Source: Streptosporangium sp. NBC_01495
GTDB taxonomy: Bacteria; Actinomycetota; Actinomycetes; Streptosporangiales; Streptosporangiaceae
DNA: 64,000 nt
Reading direction: 5' to 3'
Assembly (NCBI RefSeq): GCF_036250735.1
Contig: NZ_CP109430.1
Coordinates: forward strand, 9,238,001-9,302,000
Positions 51,887 through 61,413 of the stretch are shown in pieces. A model generated the notes under the pieces. It saw only the letters and a list, made by a program, of their open reading frames with translations. It searched no databases and was not told the origin of the DNA. Within the stretch, counting starts at the first letter, position 1. The number at the start of each line of letters is the position of its first letter. A program made the translations under genes and the position numbers.

Positions 51887-51894
51887 GGACGGTG

Positions 51895-51927
51895 ACGGTA
51901 GGACCCTGACGCAGGGACAAGGTCAAG
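51895..51927 (-). promoter_or_regulatory. MerR-type promoter/operator
   Basis: Read on the minus strand: TTGACC (51927-51922), a long spacer of about 20-21 bp holding the dyad CCCTGcgtCAGGG, then TACCGT (51900-51895). Over-long spacers with a central dyad are the mark of MerR-controlled promoters. The predicted start lies almost on the ATG at 51886, so the transcript may be leaderless. Confidence 0.55.
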
Positions 51928-51941
51928 CATGAGGAGTCGAG

Positions 51942-52718
51942 ATGTGGCGGATCGGACAACTGGCGCACATGGCCGGCGTCTCGGAACGCACCCTGCGCCA
52001 CTACCACAAAATCAGGCTGCTCATGCCCGCCGCGACAGACCACGCCACCGGCTACCGCTGGTACGGCGTGGCCGAGCTGTCCCGGCTCGAACGCATCCGC
52101 GCGTTGCGGCGCCTCGGCCTGCCGCTGCGTCAGATCGCCGACCTGCTGGAGGCTCCCGAGGCGCAGCTGCGACAGGCCGTGGCCGAGACCCTGACGGGCA
52201 TCCGGCGTGACATCACCGCCCTGGCCGCGACCGCGGCCCACGCGGAGGACCACCTCGCGACGCCGATGTCGATCCTGCCCCGGCAGACCACGGTGGGCCC
52301 GCGCCGCCTGCGCGTACGCCACCTACGCCTCGATCACCCGGCCAGGCTGGCCACCGTCTGCCCGGCACCGCCCGCGACCCTGCTGACCTGGCTGCGCCGG
52401 CCCCCGACCGGTGAGTTCACCGCAGCGGTGACCACGGACCTCGGCGGGGAGCAGCTCGTCCTGCCCGCCCGCACCGTCGTACGCGCCGTCGTCCCGCCCG
52501 CCACCGGCGTCGTCCAAGCCGGGCAGGACCTGTTCAGCTGGCTGGACCGCCACCACATGGACATCGCCGGCCCCAATGTGGAGGAGCACCTCGTGGACAC
52601 CGACGGCGCGCAGGCCACCGTCCTGGAGATCCCCGTACGCAGGAGTTCGGCGCGAACTCTCACCGGCGAACCGCCCGTGCCCGTCATATCGGCCGGCGCT
52701 GCGAGCACGGCGGAATGA
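51942..52718 (+). CDS. MerR-family regulator
   Basis: 258 residues from the ATG at 51942 with AGGAG upstream. IGQLAHMAGVSERTLRHYHKIRLLMPA and GYRWYGVAELSRLERIRALRRLGLPLRQI are the winged helix-turn-helix and wing of MerR proteins; the coiled dimerisation helix ends near 105, and the C-terminal 150 residues form a GyrI-like effector domain. It probably senses a small molecule and activates the divergent membrane-protein gene. Confidence 0.9.
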   Translation: MWRIGQLAHMAGVSERTLRHYHKIRLLMPAATDHATGYRWYGVAELSRLERIRALRRLGLPLRQIADLLEAPEAQLRQAVAETLTGIRRDITALAATAAHAEDHLATPMSILPRQTTVGPRRLRVRHLRLDHPARLATVCPAPPATLLTWLRRPPTGEFTAAVTTDLGGEQLVLPARTVVRAVVPPATGVVQAGQDLFSWLDRHHMDIAGPNVEEHLVDTDGAQATVLEIPVRRSSARTLTGEPPVPVISAGAASTAE

Positions 52719-52802
52719 TCGCGGGCCTCGGATGGATGTCGATGCCGGCTCATTCCTCCCTCGCCCCCGGTGCCGCAGTAGCCGTCCAGGTCCCGGGTCA
52801 CT

Positions 52803-53696
52803 TCATGCGATCACGCTCGCGGGCGGAGTGAGCGGGGCCAACCGCCGGCTGAGCCCCAGGACGGCCTTGGCCGTTCGTGGGTCGGTGGCCGGGGCGAAGG
52901 GGGCGACAGGACGAGCCTCGGGCCCGATGACCAGGCCGGTCCGCCCGTCGAGTGAGGCGTCGGCCGCGGCGAGGATCGACGGCCGTGCCGCCACCGACGC
53001 GGAGCCGGACGTGGCGCGTTCGAAGGTTCGCCGGACCAGCGGCCAGAGCAGTCGCAGCCCCGGCGAGACGATCCTGGGTGACCGCATGGTGCCGTCGGTC
53101 ATCTCGGTGGCCGCGCCGCCAGGATCGGCCGCGAAGACCGAGATGCCCGTGCCTCGCAGCCGCTCCGCCAGATCCAGCGTGTAAGCGAGGTTGGCGAGCT
53201 TCGCCCGGCCGTACCAGTGGAAGCCGTAGTAGCCGCCCGGCGGCTCGACGGCGCCGAAGGAGCGTTTGGCGACCCGGACCGAGCCCGAGGTGACGTTCAC
53301 GATCCGGCTTGGCCCTCCGTCCCGGAGCGGTTCCAGCAGCAGTTCGGTCAACAGGTACGGGGAAAGGTGGTTCACGGCGAACGACGCCTCGATCCCGTCC
53401 ACCGTCTGTCGCCGGTCCGCGAACATCGCCCCGACGTTGTTGACCAGGACGTTCAACGGCCCCTCCTCGGCGAGGCGGGTGGCGAGCGCTCGTACGGCAC
53501 CGAGCGATGCGAGGTCCGCGGCGACGAACCTCGCCTCCGGACCGGTCGCCACCGCGTCGATCCGCTCGACCGCGCGGGCACCCCGCTCGGCGTTCCGGCC
53601 CACCACGGTCACCGCGTGACCGATCGCCGCCAGCCCCATCGCGGTCTCCAGACCGATTCCCCCGGTCCCCGCCGTCACCACAGCCCGTTTTCCCAT
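52803..53696 (-). CDS. Short-chain dehydrogenase/reductase
   Basis: 297 residues from the ATG at 53696. Cofactor motif TAGTGGIG, NNVGAM, catalytic HWYGRAKLAN (Tyr, Lys). Retinol-dehydrogenase-like SDR. A TetR gene lies 130 bp upstream on the same strand, and two palindromes between them suggest repression. Substrate unknown. Confidence 0.88.
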   Translation of the reverse strand: MGKRAVVTAGTGGIGLETAMGLAAIGHAVTVVGRNAERGARAVERIDAVATGPEARFVAADLASLGAVRALATRLAEEGPLNVLVNNVGAMFADRRQTVDGIEASFAVNHLSPYLLTELLLEPLRDGGPSRIVNVTSGSVRVAKRSFGAVEPPGGYYGFHWYGRAKLANLAYTLDLAERLRGTGISVFAADPGGAATEMTDGTMRSPRIVSPGLRLLWPLVRRTFERATSGSASVAARPSILAAADASLDGRTGLVIGPEARPVAPFAPATDPRTAKAVLGLSRRLAPLTPPASVIA

Positions 53697-53725
53697 CGCC
53701 CCACCCTTCGCCGGCCGGTCATCAA

Positions 53726-53739
53726 CGGATAGCTATCCG
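53726..53739. promoter_or_regulatory. TetR operator, proximal copy of 14-bp palindrome
   Basis: CGGATAGCTATCCG is a perfect palindrome, 30 bp upstream of the SDR start. An identical copy lies 40 bp further upstream. Confidence 0.75.
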
Positions 53740-53765
53740 CTTTTCGGGTCGCACCGTAGCATAAG

Positions 53766-53779
53766 CGGATAGCTATCCG
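53766..53779. promoter_or_regulatory. TetR operator, distal copy of 14-bp palindrome
   Basis: A second exact CGGATAGCTATCCG, 40 bp (about four helical turns) from the first, so bound dimers would sit on the same face of the DNA. Confidence 0.75.
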
Positions 53780-53826
53780 ATTAGGAAGACCGGACATGCT
53801 TCCGGGCCGGGAGTTCCGAACCGCCG

Positions 53827-54405
53827 TCAGCGCGGAGGGCGCAGTCCCTCAAGGAGAACGTCGAGGTAGATCTCCGCGTACTTGGCGTCATCGTCGCCGG
53901 AGCGGACCGCGTGCTCGATGCCGCAGAGCAGGCGGCGGACATCGTCCGCCTCGATGCCATGCCGGATGGCCCCCGCACGGCGAGCACGGTCAAGCAGTTC
54001 AGCGACGGCACGGTCAAGCTCGGCCTTCATCGCCGAGGTCTGCGCGTCGGCGTCGCTGGCGGATCCGAGCACCGCCGCGAACCCGGCGTCGTCCAGCGCG
54101 CGTCCGAGGGCGAAACGCAGGAGGCGATGCAGACCCGCGAGCGAATCCTCGTCGGCCGCCGCGGCCTGCGCCTCACGGACAAGCTGCTGGAAGCGTTCCG
54201 CCAGCAGCGCTTCCAGCAGCGCGTGCCGGTTGGGGAAATGCCGGTACACGGTCCCGACGCCCACTCCCGCGAGCCGGGCGATGGTGTTCAGCATGAGCGA
54301 GTCGTCGCCTTTGGCCAACTGCTCCCTGGCGACCTGCAACACCCGGGCGCGGTTGCGCGCGGCGTCCGCGCGCAACGCCGTCCCCCGCTCAGCGTTGGGT
54401 GTCAC
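53827..54405 (-). CDS. TetR-family repressor
   Basis: 192 residues from a GTG at 54405. Helix-turn-helix MLNTIARLAGVGVGTVYRHFPNRH at about 38-61, C-terminal helices with LHRLLRFALGRALDDAGF. It lies upstream of the SDR on the same strand, separated by the double palindrome, so it most likely represses the SDR gene. Confidence 0.92.
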   Translation of the reverse strand: MTPNAERGTALRADAARNRARVLQVAREQLAKGDDSLMLNTIARLAGVGVGTVYRHFPNRHALLEALLAERFQQLVREAQAAAADEDSLAGLHRLLRFALGRALDDAGFAAVLGSASDADAQTSAMKAELDRAVAELLDRARRAGAIRHGIEADDVRRLLCGIEHAVRSGDDDAKYAEIYLDVLLEGLRPPR

Positions 54406-54754
54406 GGGCTCAGCCTAATCCCCGTCGACGAGCGCGGGCCGTACCGGCGGTTCACCGACAGGTCTTCACGGCTCACCGACAGGTCTCCACCGGCCGCGGA
54501 CCGTGGGCCGGGCGAGATCCTCCACAGGATCGGGCGCGTCGACCACGTCCCCGTACGCGAACGGACGCGGGACGCCGGGGGCCGCCGCACGCGGTGCCGA
54601 AGGATCCGGCATCGCGCGGCGGGCATCCTGTCGCGCGGCGGGCGTCCCTGTGGCACCGGATCAGGAGGTGATTTGTAGTTGTTTGTAACATTTGAGGGTC
54701 TCGGCCCACTTCCTGGTGTTGAAGCAATTACCCGGGACGAAGGGGGGCCAGGCG
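54406..54754. other. Divergent intergenic region with a 21-bp duplication
   Basis: 349 bp between the TetR gene and the sigma factor gene. Two 21-bp copies containing caccgacaggtct lie at 54451-54471 and 54472-54492. An AT-richer piece at 54670-54695 (tttgtagttgtttgtaac) is the best place for the sigma factor promoter. No supported ORF, although the sigma frame is open upstream to 54692. Confidence 0.5.
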
Positions 54755-55282
54755 GTGACGGACGACTCACAGCGGTTCACCACGATGTACGACGAGTGCC
54801 GACAGCGGGTCTGGGCCTATGTGGTCAGTCAGGCGGGCAGGCAGATCGCCGACGAGGTGGTGAGCGAGACGTTCGCGATCGCCTGGCGGCGGTTCGACGA
54901 CATACCGGAGCCCGCCCTGCCATGGCTGCTCGGCGTGGCCCGCAACGTGCTGCGCGACAACATCCGCGCCGAGATCCGGCGCGAGTCGCTCGCCGGCGAG
55001 CTGCGCGCGTGGACGGAGGAGGACCACGCCGATCAGGTGGCCGAACGCCTCGCCGTCATGACCGCGCTCGCCTCGTTGAACCAGGACGAACGCGAGCTGC
55101 TGATCCTGGTGGCCTGGCAGGGGCTCACGCCGCGCGACGCGGCACGCGTCATCGGATGTTCCGCCGCGACCTTCCGGGTGCGGCTCCACCGGGCCCGCAA
55201 ACGGCTGGTCCAGGTGATGAGGTCGGCACCGGCGGCCCGCCCCCGAACCCGGGTGCGCAATCTCAGTGAGGAGTGGTCATGA
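54755..55282 (+). CDS. ECF-type RNA polymerase sigma factor
   Basis: 175 residues from a GTG at 54755 preceded by AAGGGGGG; an upstream ATG at 54692 lacks a ribosome site. Region 2: QRVWAYVVSQAGRQIADEVVSETFAIAWRR; region 4: ERELLILVAWQGLTPRDAARVIGCSAATFRVRLHRARKRL. It directs RNA polymerase to a small regulon. The downstream gene overlaps its stop (ATGA) and encodes the CU044_5270-type partner seen with this ECF class. Confidence 0.92.
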   Translation: MTDDSQRFTTMYDECRQRVWAYVVSQAGRQIADEVVSETFAIAWRRFDDIPEPALPWLLGVARNVLRDNIRAEIRRESLAGELRAWTEEDHADQVAERLAVMTALASLNQDERELLILVAWQGLTPRDAARVIGCSAATFRVRLHRARKRLVQVMRSAPAARPRTRVRNLSEEWS

Positions 55283-56412
55283 ACCCGATGGACCAACTGC
55301 GGGCGGCCCGCCCGGACCATCTCGACACCCCGGCCGACGAGCACACCCGGGCCGCCGAGCTCTCCCACGCCATGTCTCAGGCCAGGCCGGCGCGGACCCG
55401 CAAGACCGGCGTCCTCAGGCCCGGGTGGGCGCTCGGCCTGGCGGGCGTGGCCGCCGCCACCGCCGTGGCCCTGACGATCACCGCGACCGGCGGCACGACA
55501 CCGGCCCCGAGCTCCCCGGCCGTCGCCGGGGACGAGCAGCCGGTGACGCGGTTGTCGGCCAAGCAGATCCTCCTCGTCGCGGCCGAGTCGTCACTCAAGG
55601 CCCGGCAGGGCAGCGGCGCCTACTGGTACGTCGAGAGCACGAGCGGCAACGCCCAGCAGGTGGGCACCAAGGTGCACTACACGGTGAACAGCCTGGGCCT
55701 CAGCCGGACATGGATCGCCCGCTCGCCGAAGCGGGAAAGCTGGTGGGTGTCCCAGAACCTCGGCACCAAACCCGCGCCCGACTCGGAGGCCGCCTGGAAG
55801 CAGGACGGCTCGCCGACCAGGTGGACGGTGACCGTGACCAAGAACGCCGGCACCAGGGCACACCTGGCCGTCGAGGCCAAGGGCGGCAAGCCCTTCGGTA
55901 ACGCGATCAACGTGGGCGACAAGGTCGCCGACCTGGCCGGCAAGAACGTCTCGGTGGCCGAGCTCCACGCTCTGCCCACGACCGCGGCCGAGCTGAAGGC
56001 GTACCTGCTCAAGGGGTACGAGGGGCACGGCACCGAGTCCAACGCCCCACAGGATGCCGACTCCTGGCTCTTCCAGGTGACCGCGGGCCTGCTGAGCGAC
56101 ATGCCCGTCAAGCCCGATGTCCGGGCCGCGGCCTACCAGGTGCTCGCCGGGCTGGACGGCGTACGGTCGCTGGGTGAGGTGACCGACGCGCTGGATCGCA
56201 GGGGCCAGGGCGTCGCCCGAGCCGAGACGTGGCCCACCGGCGAGTTCGAGCGGCAGCTCATCGTCGACCCGCAGACCGGCATCCTGCTGACGGACCGGTT
56301 CGTGGCCGTCGCCCCGGCCGGGACCTACGGCTGGGCGAAGCCGGGCACCGTCGTCAACTGGAACGCGATCGTCAAGGCCGAGTGGACCGACCGGAAGCCG
56401 GTCAAACCGTAA
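55279..56412 (+). CDS. CU044_5270-family membrane protein (sigma factor partner)
   Basis: 377 residues from the ATG at 55279. A cytoplasmic N-terminus of about 48 residues, one membrane segment (WALGLAGVAAATAVALTITA), then a large outer domain with YWYVEST, KRESWWVS and a regular beta-rich end (QLIVDPQTGILLTDRFVAVAPAGTYGWAKPG). This is the typical partner of certain actinobacterial ECF genes. It may act as a membrane anti-sigma factor, but no classical zinc anti-sigma motif is present. Confidence 0.85.
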   Translation: MNPMDQLRAARPDHLDTPADEHTRAAELSHAMSQARPARTRKTGVLRPGWALGLAGVAAATAVALTITATGGTTPAPSSPAVAGDEQPVTRLSAKQILLVAAESSLKARQGSGAYWYVESTSGNAQQVGTKVHYTVNSLGLSRTWIARSPKRESWWVSQNLGTKPAPDSEAAWKQDGSPTRWTVTVTKNAGTRAHLAVEAKGGKPFGNAINVGDKVADLAGKNVSVAELHALPTTAAELKAYLLKGYEGHGTESNAPQDADSWLFQVTAGLLSDMPVKPDVRAAAYQVLAGLDGVRSLGEVTDALDRRGQGVARAETWPTGEFERQLIVDPQTGILLTDRFVAVAPAGTYGWAKPGTVVNWNAIVKAEWTDRKPVKP

Positions 56413-56435
56413 CGGCCGACGGTTTCGACGGGAGC

Positions 56436-56466
56436 GGGCGACCGCGGCCACGGGCCGCGGTCGCCC
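56436..56466 (+). terminator. Strong stem-loop terminator
   Basis: A 14-bp perfect stem, GGGCGACCGCGGCC and its complement, with a 3-nt loop followed by tttcgt, 23 bp after the CU044_5270 gene stop. Confidence 0.85.
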
Positions 56467-56668
56467 TTTCGTGACCGGACACTCCGAGCGACCCTGAGCC
56501 GGGATCCGGCTGACTCCGCAGGTCTACGCCTCGCCGGAGGTCAGGCCCACCACCGGATAGGTCGTGTCCGGTAGGTCTCGATGTCGGGCTGCGGTCGATC
56601 GTGCCCGGCAGGTGCCTCCTCCCCTCCGGGCTGGCCGTCTGCCCGCGCCCTGTGCCAGGGTGACGGGT

Positions 56669-57586
56669 ATGTTCGCGATCACCGTACTGACAGAGGACGG
56701 TCACCGGCACGTCCGGGCAAACGCTGGGAAACTCGCCGAACTGGTCAACCGGCTGGGCGGTCAGGGCGACAGGTTCCTGGTCATGCAGCGGATTCCCGAC
56801 CTGCCCGAGGTCTTCGTTCAGGTATGGCACGAGGATGGGGGCGACTATGTGCTGGAACACCGCGACGGAGCACCCGACCGGCACTTTCATACGGTGCTCG
56901 ACAGGCCCGAGCCGATGATCACGGCCATGACCCGCTGGGCGTGCCTGGAGGAAGAATGGGACTCCGGGCTGAACTGGACCCCATTGGACCTGGGCCTCCC
57001 CGAACCTCCGCCTCCTCTCGAACTTGACGAGGACGAACGCAAGCAGCTCGACGCGCGCGTCCGCGAAGTGATCGTGGGCGGTTACGAGACGCGGGCGCAA
57101 CTGACCGAGATCGCACAGGAGTATCTCGTGTCAGGGGACCGCCGCCCGGTCTCCCCCGAACAGGCGCGCCGGCTGGTGGACCGAATGTGGCTGGAACAAG
57201 TCGAGGAACAGGCCTCCTGGAAGGGGGAGACGGACCCGGAACGGCTCAGCCGGGCCTTCACCGCGCTGGAAGCCACGGGCATCACGGCGAGGGAGAACTT
57301 CACCTGCTGCCGTACGTGCGGTCAGGCAGAGATCAGAGAGGCGGGCTCACCGGATGCTCGAGGCTATGTCTACTTCCACGGCCAGTGCACGGACTCAGCC
57401 GCGGCCGGACATGGGCTGGCACTCCTGTACTCCGGGTTCGACGGCTCATCAGACACGACGGCGTCCATCGGACGAGAGATCGTGGCCGCACTCAGGGAAA
57501 CCGGCCTCTCGGTGGAGTGGAACGGCGATCCCCGGCAGACCATGACCGTTGTCCCCCTCGACTGGCGCAAACGCCTCATTGGCTGA
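56669..57586 (+). CDS. DUF6891-domain protein
   Basis: 305 residues from the ATG at 56669. Residues 1-90 are a separate domain starting MFAITVLTEDGHRHVRANAG. The DUF6891 part covers about 115-303: VREVIVGGYETRAQLTE, FTALEATGITARENFTCCRTCGQAEI (Cys cluster), GYVYFHGQCTD, LLYSGF. Function unknown; the Cys pattern may bind metal. No signal peptide. It stands alone. Confidence 0.82.
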   Translation: MFAITVLTEDGHRHVRANAGKLAELVNRLGGQGDRFLVMQRIPDLPEVFVQVWHEDGGDYVLEHRDGAPDRHFHTVLDRPEPMITAMTRWACLEEEWDSGLNWTPLDLGLPEPPPPLELDEDERKQLDARVREVIVGGYETRAQLTEIAQEYLVSGDRRPVSPEQARRLVDRMWLEQVEEQASWKGETDPERLSRAFTALEATGITARENFTCCRTCGQAEIREAGSPDARGYVYFHGQCTDSAAAGHGLALLYSGFDGSSDTTASIGREIVAALRETGLSVEWNGDPRQTMTVVPLDWRKRLIG

Positions 57587-57748
57587 GAAGGTACCCCCTT
57601 GCACTCTCGGCAACGAGATGGCGGACCTCCGGGCGGCACTGGGACCCACACGCGTTATGTAGCGAAAGGTCCTGATCGTGATGAGGTCATATCCCATAGA
57701 TGACCATGTCTCTGGTTCGCGTCGGCCCAGTTCAACAGGCTGTCAACC

Positions 57749-58768
57749 ATGACGAACCTGCTCACCCGCCCCCACCCTCACCAGGAAGCCCGCCGCGACC
57801 TGATGACCGCTCACCGCCCGCTGCTGTTGTGCGCGGCGGGCATGACCGTACTCACCGTGTTCAGCGGCATCGGAATGGTGATCGACGAGCGCACCGTGCT
57901 CGGCGAGCCGGTCTGGCTCAAGCCGTTCAAGTTCGCCGTGTCCTTCGCGCTGTACGCGGCCACGCTGGCGTGGATGCTCAGCAAAGTCCAGCGATGGCGG
58001 CGAACGCTCTGGTGGTTGGCCACGGTGGCCGTCCTGGGCTTCCTCCTCCCAGAGATCGCGGTCATCACCTTTCAGGCTGCGCGCGGTGTACGCAGCCACT
58101 TCAACTTCTCCACGCCGCTGGACGAGACCCTCTTCGCGATCATGGGCGGTGCGGCCTACCTGGGCTGGCTGATGACCTTCGCCGTGGGTGTCTTCCTCCT
58201 CTTCCAGCGCCGGCTCGACAGGGCGATGGCATGGGCGATTCCCCTCGGAATCGCACTGTCCCTCGGCGGCATGTCGATCGGCTACCTGATGACCAGTCCG
58301 ACCCCGGACCAGGCGGAAGCGCTCAGGAACGGGCTGGAACCGACCACGATCGGGGCACACTCCATCGGCGGGTTCGACGGCGGCGCCACCATGCCGCTCA
58401 CCGGATGGGCGACCGAGTCAGGCGACCTCCGCGTCGCGCACTTCGTCGGCCTGCACGCCCTGCAGGCACTCCCCCTGATCGCGGTCGGACTCCGGCTGCT
58501 CGCACGCCGCTTCCCCGTCCTGCACGACATGACGACCCGCACCGCCCTCGTGATCGTCGCCGCGCTCGGCTACGCCGGAGTCATCGGCCTCCTGCTGTGG
58601 CAGGCTCAGCGCGGCCAAGCCCTGGCCCACCCGGACGGCCTGACGCTGACCGCCGCGGGAGCCCTCCTGGCCGCAGTGGCGGTAAGCGCGGCAATCGTCG
58701 TGTCAGTACAGCAAGCTCGCCGTCTCTCCAGGACCACGTTCTCTCCGGAGAAGTACCGTCCGATTTAA
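57749..58768 (+). CDS. Polytopic membrane protein of unknown function
   Basis: 339 residues with eight or nine membrane segments. Characteristic words are EPVWLKPFKFAVSFALYA, NFSTPLDETLFAIMGGAAYLGW and RVAHFVGLHALQALPLIAVGL, the latter with a His pair that could be functional. The family is common in actinobacteria, but I cannot name a function. Confidence 0.75.
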   Translation: MTNLLTRPHPHQEARRDLMTAHRPLLLCAAGMTVLTVFSGIGMVIDERTVLGEPVWLKPFKFAVSFALYAATLAWMLSKVQRWRRTLWWLATVAVLGFLLPEIAVITFQAARGVRSHFNFSTPLDETLFAIMGGAAYLGWLMTFAVGVFLLFQRRLDRAMAWAIPLGIALSLGGMSIGYLMTSPTPDQAEALRNGLEPTTIGAHSIGGFDGGATMPLTGWATESGDLRVAHFVGLHALQALPLIAVGLRLLARRFPVLHDMTTRTALVIVAALGYAGVIGLLLWQAQRGQALAHPDGLTLTAAGALLAAVAVSAAIVVSVQQARRLSRTTFSPEKYRPI

Positions 58769-58935
58769 TCGAAACTGATTATGAGCCCCGCGGGTGACTT
58801 CGACCACGACGATGCCCGTACCGGCCGGTATCGCACGGCTCCGCCCGAGGCAACCGGCCACGTCTCCTACTCCGACGTCACAATCGCGCTTACGCATCTG
58901 CCGGACTCCCCCCGCGTAACTGAGCGCCAGGTGTC
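58769..58935. other. Convergent gap
   Basis: 167 bp between convergent genes. A plus frame at 58781-59065 runs antisense into the HD-domain gene and has no ribosome site; I do not call it. Confidence 0.4.
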
Positions 58936-59511
58936 TCAGTCTCCGTTCAGGACGCGTTTCACCCATTCCAGCGAGCCCGTGCTGAGCGCCTCGTCCGCGA
59001 GGCGCTTCGCGGACGTCGTCTTCAGCGCGGCGAGTGAGCTGTCGATCCACGGCTGGACGTTCTGATGCCCCTGCTCGCGGTACTCGATGGCCTGGATCAG
59101 GCATTCCAGCTTGTCGGCGTCCCGAGCGCAGACCGCTTCGAGACTGGTCTTCTCCTCGTACTCGCCGACCGCGCCGCTCACCATCTCCGCCACCGGCTCC
59201 GGAACACCGCGCACCTGGTCGGCGGTGACCTCCTCGTTCGGCGCAGCCTTCAGGTACAGCTTGCCGAGGTAGGGGATGTCGGTGATGCGGGTCTCCTGCG
59301 TGTCGTGGAACAGGCTCATGAACGCCGCACGCTCAGGGTTGCCGCCTTCCAACGCCGTGATCACACTCGCGATGATCGCCGTCCGGAAGGAGTGGTCGGC
59401 GATGCTCTCGGGGTCCCGTACCCCCGCGACCAGCCAGCCGGTGCGCTTGTATCGCTTGAGCAGCCCGATCTCGTACAGCAGGCCCGTCAGCTTCGACAGT
59501 TCCTCCGCCAT
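58936..59511 (-). CDS. HD-domain phosphohydrolase, YfbR/HDDC2-like
   Basis: 191 residues from the ATG at 59511 with AGAGGG upstream. The HD metal site is intact: ADHSFRTAII (first His), MSLFHDTQETRITDIPY (HD), and DADKLECLIQA (last Asp). YfbR/HDDC2 enzymes are 5'-deoxynucleotidases. It follows a 50-codon ORF by 13 bp. Confidence 0.88.
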   Translation of the reverse strand: MAEELSKLTGLLYEIGLLKRYKRTGWLVAGVRDPESIADHSFRTAIIASVITALEGGNPERAAFMSLFHDTQETRITDIPYLGKLYLKAAPNEEVTADQVRGVPEPVAEMVSGAVGEYEEKTSLEAVCARDADKLECLIQAIEYREQGHQNVQPWIDSSLAALKTTSAKRLADEALSTGSLEWVKRVLNGD

Positions 59512-59524
59512 GGAAGTCCCTCTT

Positions 59525-59677
59525 TCACCTTCGGTAGATCATGCACAGAGCGTAGACGACCGCCTCCGGTTCCCGCTTGAACTGCGGCGACACGGTGGCC
59601 TCGCCGAGCCGGTAGGCCCGATGGTTGAGGTTCGCCACCTCGCGGACCTCAACGGCCAGATGAACCCGACGGTCCAC
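59525..59677 (-). CDS. Small 50-residue protein, possible operon leader gene
   Basis: A GTG at 59677 opens a frame of 50 residues that includes VEVREVANLNHRAYRLGEA and ends ALCMIYRR just before the ribosome site of the HD-domain gene. The sequence has normal amino-acid composition (not the Arg/Pro bias of random frames here) and lies in a gap that is otherwise empty. GGTGG upstream is a weak ribosome site. Coding is plausible but unproven. Confidence 0.45.
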   Translation of the reverse strand: MDRRVHLAVEVREVANLNHRAYRLGEATVSPQFKREPEAVVYALCMIYRR

Positions 59678-59705
59678 GGTGATCCACCGTCATCTGCCGC
59701 GCGTC

Positions 59706-60623
59706 CTATGCCGGGACGGACTCGGGAGCCGCCCGGCGGGCCTGGGCGGCCGTCCGGAGGCTGTCCCAGGTGAAGACCGACAACGCCAGCCAGATGACGC
59801 CGAACCCCAGCCAGCGGCTGGGCGGCATCACCTCCTGCACGACGAACACTCCGCACAGGAACTGCAGTATCGGCGCGATGTACTGCAGCAGGCCGATCGT
59901 GGTGAGCGGCACCCGGATCGCGGCGGAGGTGAAGCAGAGCAGCGGGACGGCGGTGACCACACCCGCTCCGGCCAGCAGGAGCGCATGGCCCGCTCCCGCG
60001 TTCCCGAAGGTGCTCGTCCCCTGCTGTCCCAGATAGAGCAGGTAGCCCAGCGCGGGCAGCAGCAGCACCAGCGTCTCGACCGTCATGCTCTCCACCGAGC
60101 CCACCCCGGCGATCTTCTTGACCAGCCCGTACGTGCCGAAGCTGACGGCCAGCACCAGCGCGATCCACGGCGGACGCCCGTAGTCGACGGCCAGGATGAC
60201 CACCGCCACCGTGCCCAGCCCCACCGCGACCCACTGCCACCGCCGCAGCCGCTCCTTCAGCAGGAACACCCCGAAGAGCACGCTGACCAGCGGGTTGATG
60301 AAGTAGCCGAGCGCGCCCTCGACCACGTGGCCGCTGTTGACGGCGTAGATGTAGACGCCCCAGTTGACCGTGATGATCACTGCTGCCAGGACGAGGAGGC
60401 CGAGCTTCCTCGGGGTGCGCAGGAGCGCGCGGAACCAGGACCAGTGACGTCGTACCGCCAGGATGACGACGACGGCGACCAGGGACCACGCGATGCGGTG
60501 AGCCAGGATCTCCAGGGCGGCCGAGGGCTTCAGGAGCGGCCAGTACAGCGGGAACAGGCCCCACATGGTGTAGGCGGCGATGCCGTACAGGACTCCACGG
60601 CGCGTTTCAGGCATGACGCCCAT
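59706..60623 (-). CDS. rarD: RarD-like EamA transporter
   Basis: 305 residues with ten membrane segments. MPETRRGVLYGIAAYTMWGLFPLYWPLL and EILAHRIAWSLV are the RarD signature; NWGVYIYAVNSGHVVEGALGYFINPLVSVLFG and GLLQYIAPILQFL are equally typical. The start is ATG 60623, or 60614 for MPETRR. The export substrate in RarD proteins is not firmly known (chloramphenicol-sensitive in name only). Confidence 0.9.
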   Translation of the reverse strand: MGVMPETRRGVLYGIAAYTMWGLFPLYWPLLKPSAALEILAHRIAWSLVAVVVILAVRRHWSWFRALLRTPRKLGLLVLAAVIITVNWGVYIYAVNSGHVVEGALGYFINPLVSVLFGVFLLKERLRRWQWVAVGLGTVAVVILAVDYGRPPWIALVLAVSFGTYGLVKKIAGVGSVESMTVETLVLLLPALGYLLYLGQQGTSTFGNAGAGHALLLAGAGVVTAVPLLCFTSAAIRVPLTTIGLLQYIAPILQFLCGVFVVQEVMPPSRWLGFGVIWLALSVFTWDSLRTAAQARRAAPESVPA

Positions 60624-60750
60624 CTTCGCTGCTTACTTGATTTAATACAATTTAGCAGTACTTTTCTATCTGTTAAGAGAGTCTTACGGGAACACGGGAA
60701 GGTCGCCCGCGGTTGCCTCCTGATGAGAACGTGTCAGGAGGAGGTTCACA
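60624..60750. promoter_or_regulatory. Divergent promoter region of rarD and msrA
   Basis: 127 bp; the first 50 bp are strikingly AT-rich (tttaatacaattta) and should hold the rarD promoter. AGGAGGAGG at about 60737-60745 is a near-perfect ribosome site for msrA. Confidence 0.5.

Positions 60751-61413
<663 letters not shown>

Noticed and set aside
54692-54754. ATG at 54692 as start of the ECF sigma factor
   Set aside because: It lacks a ribosome site and adds residues before region 2, whereas the GTG at 54755 follows AAGGGGGG.
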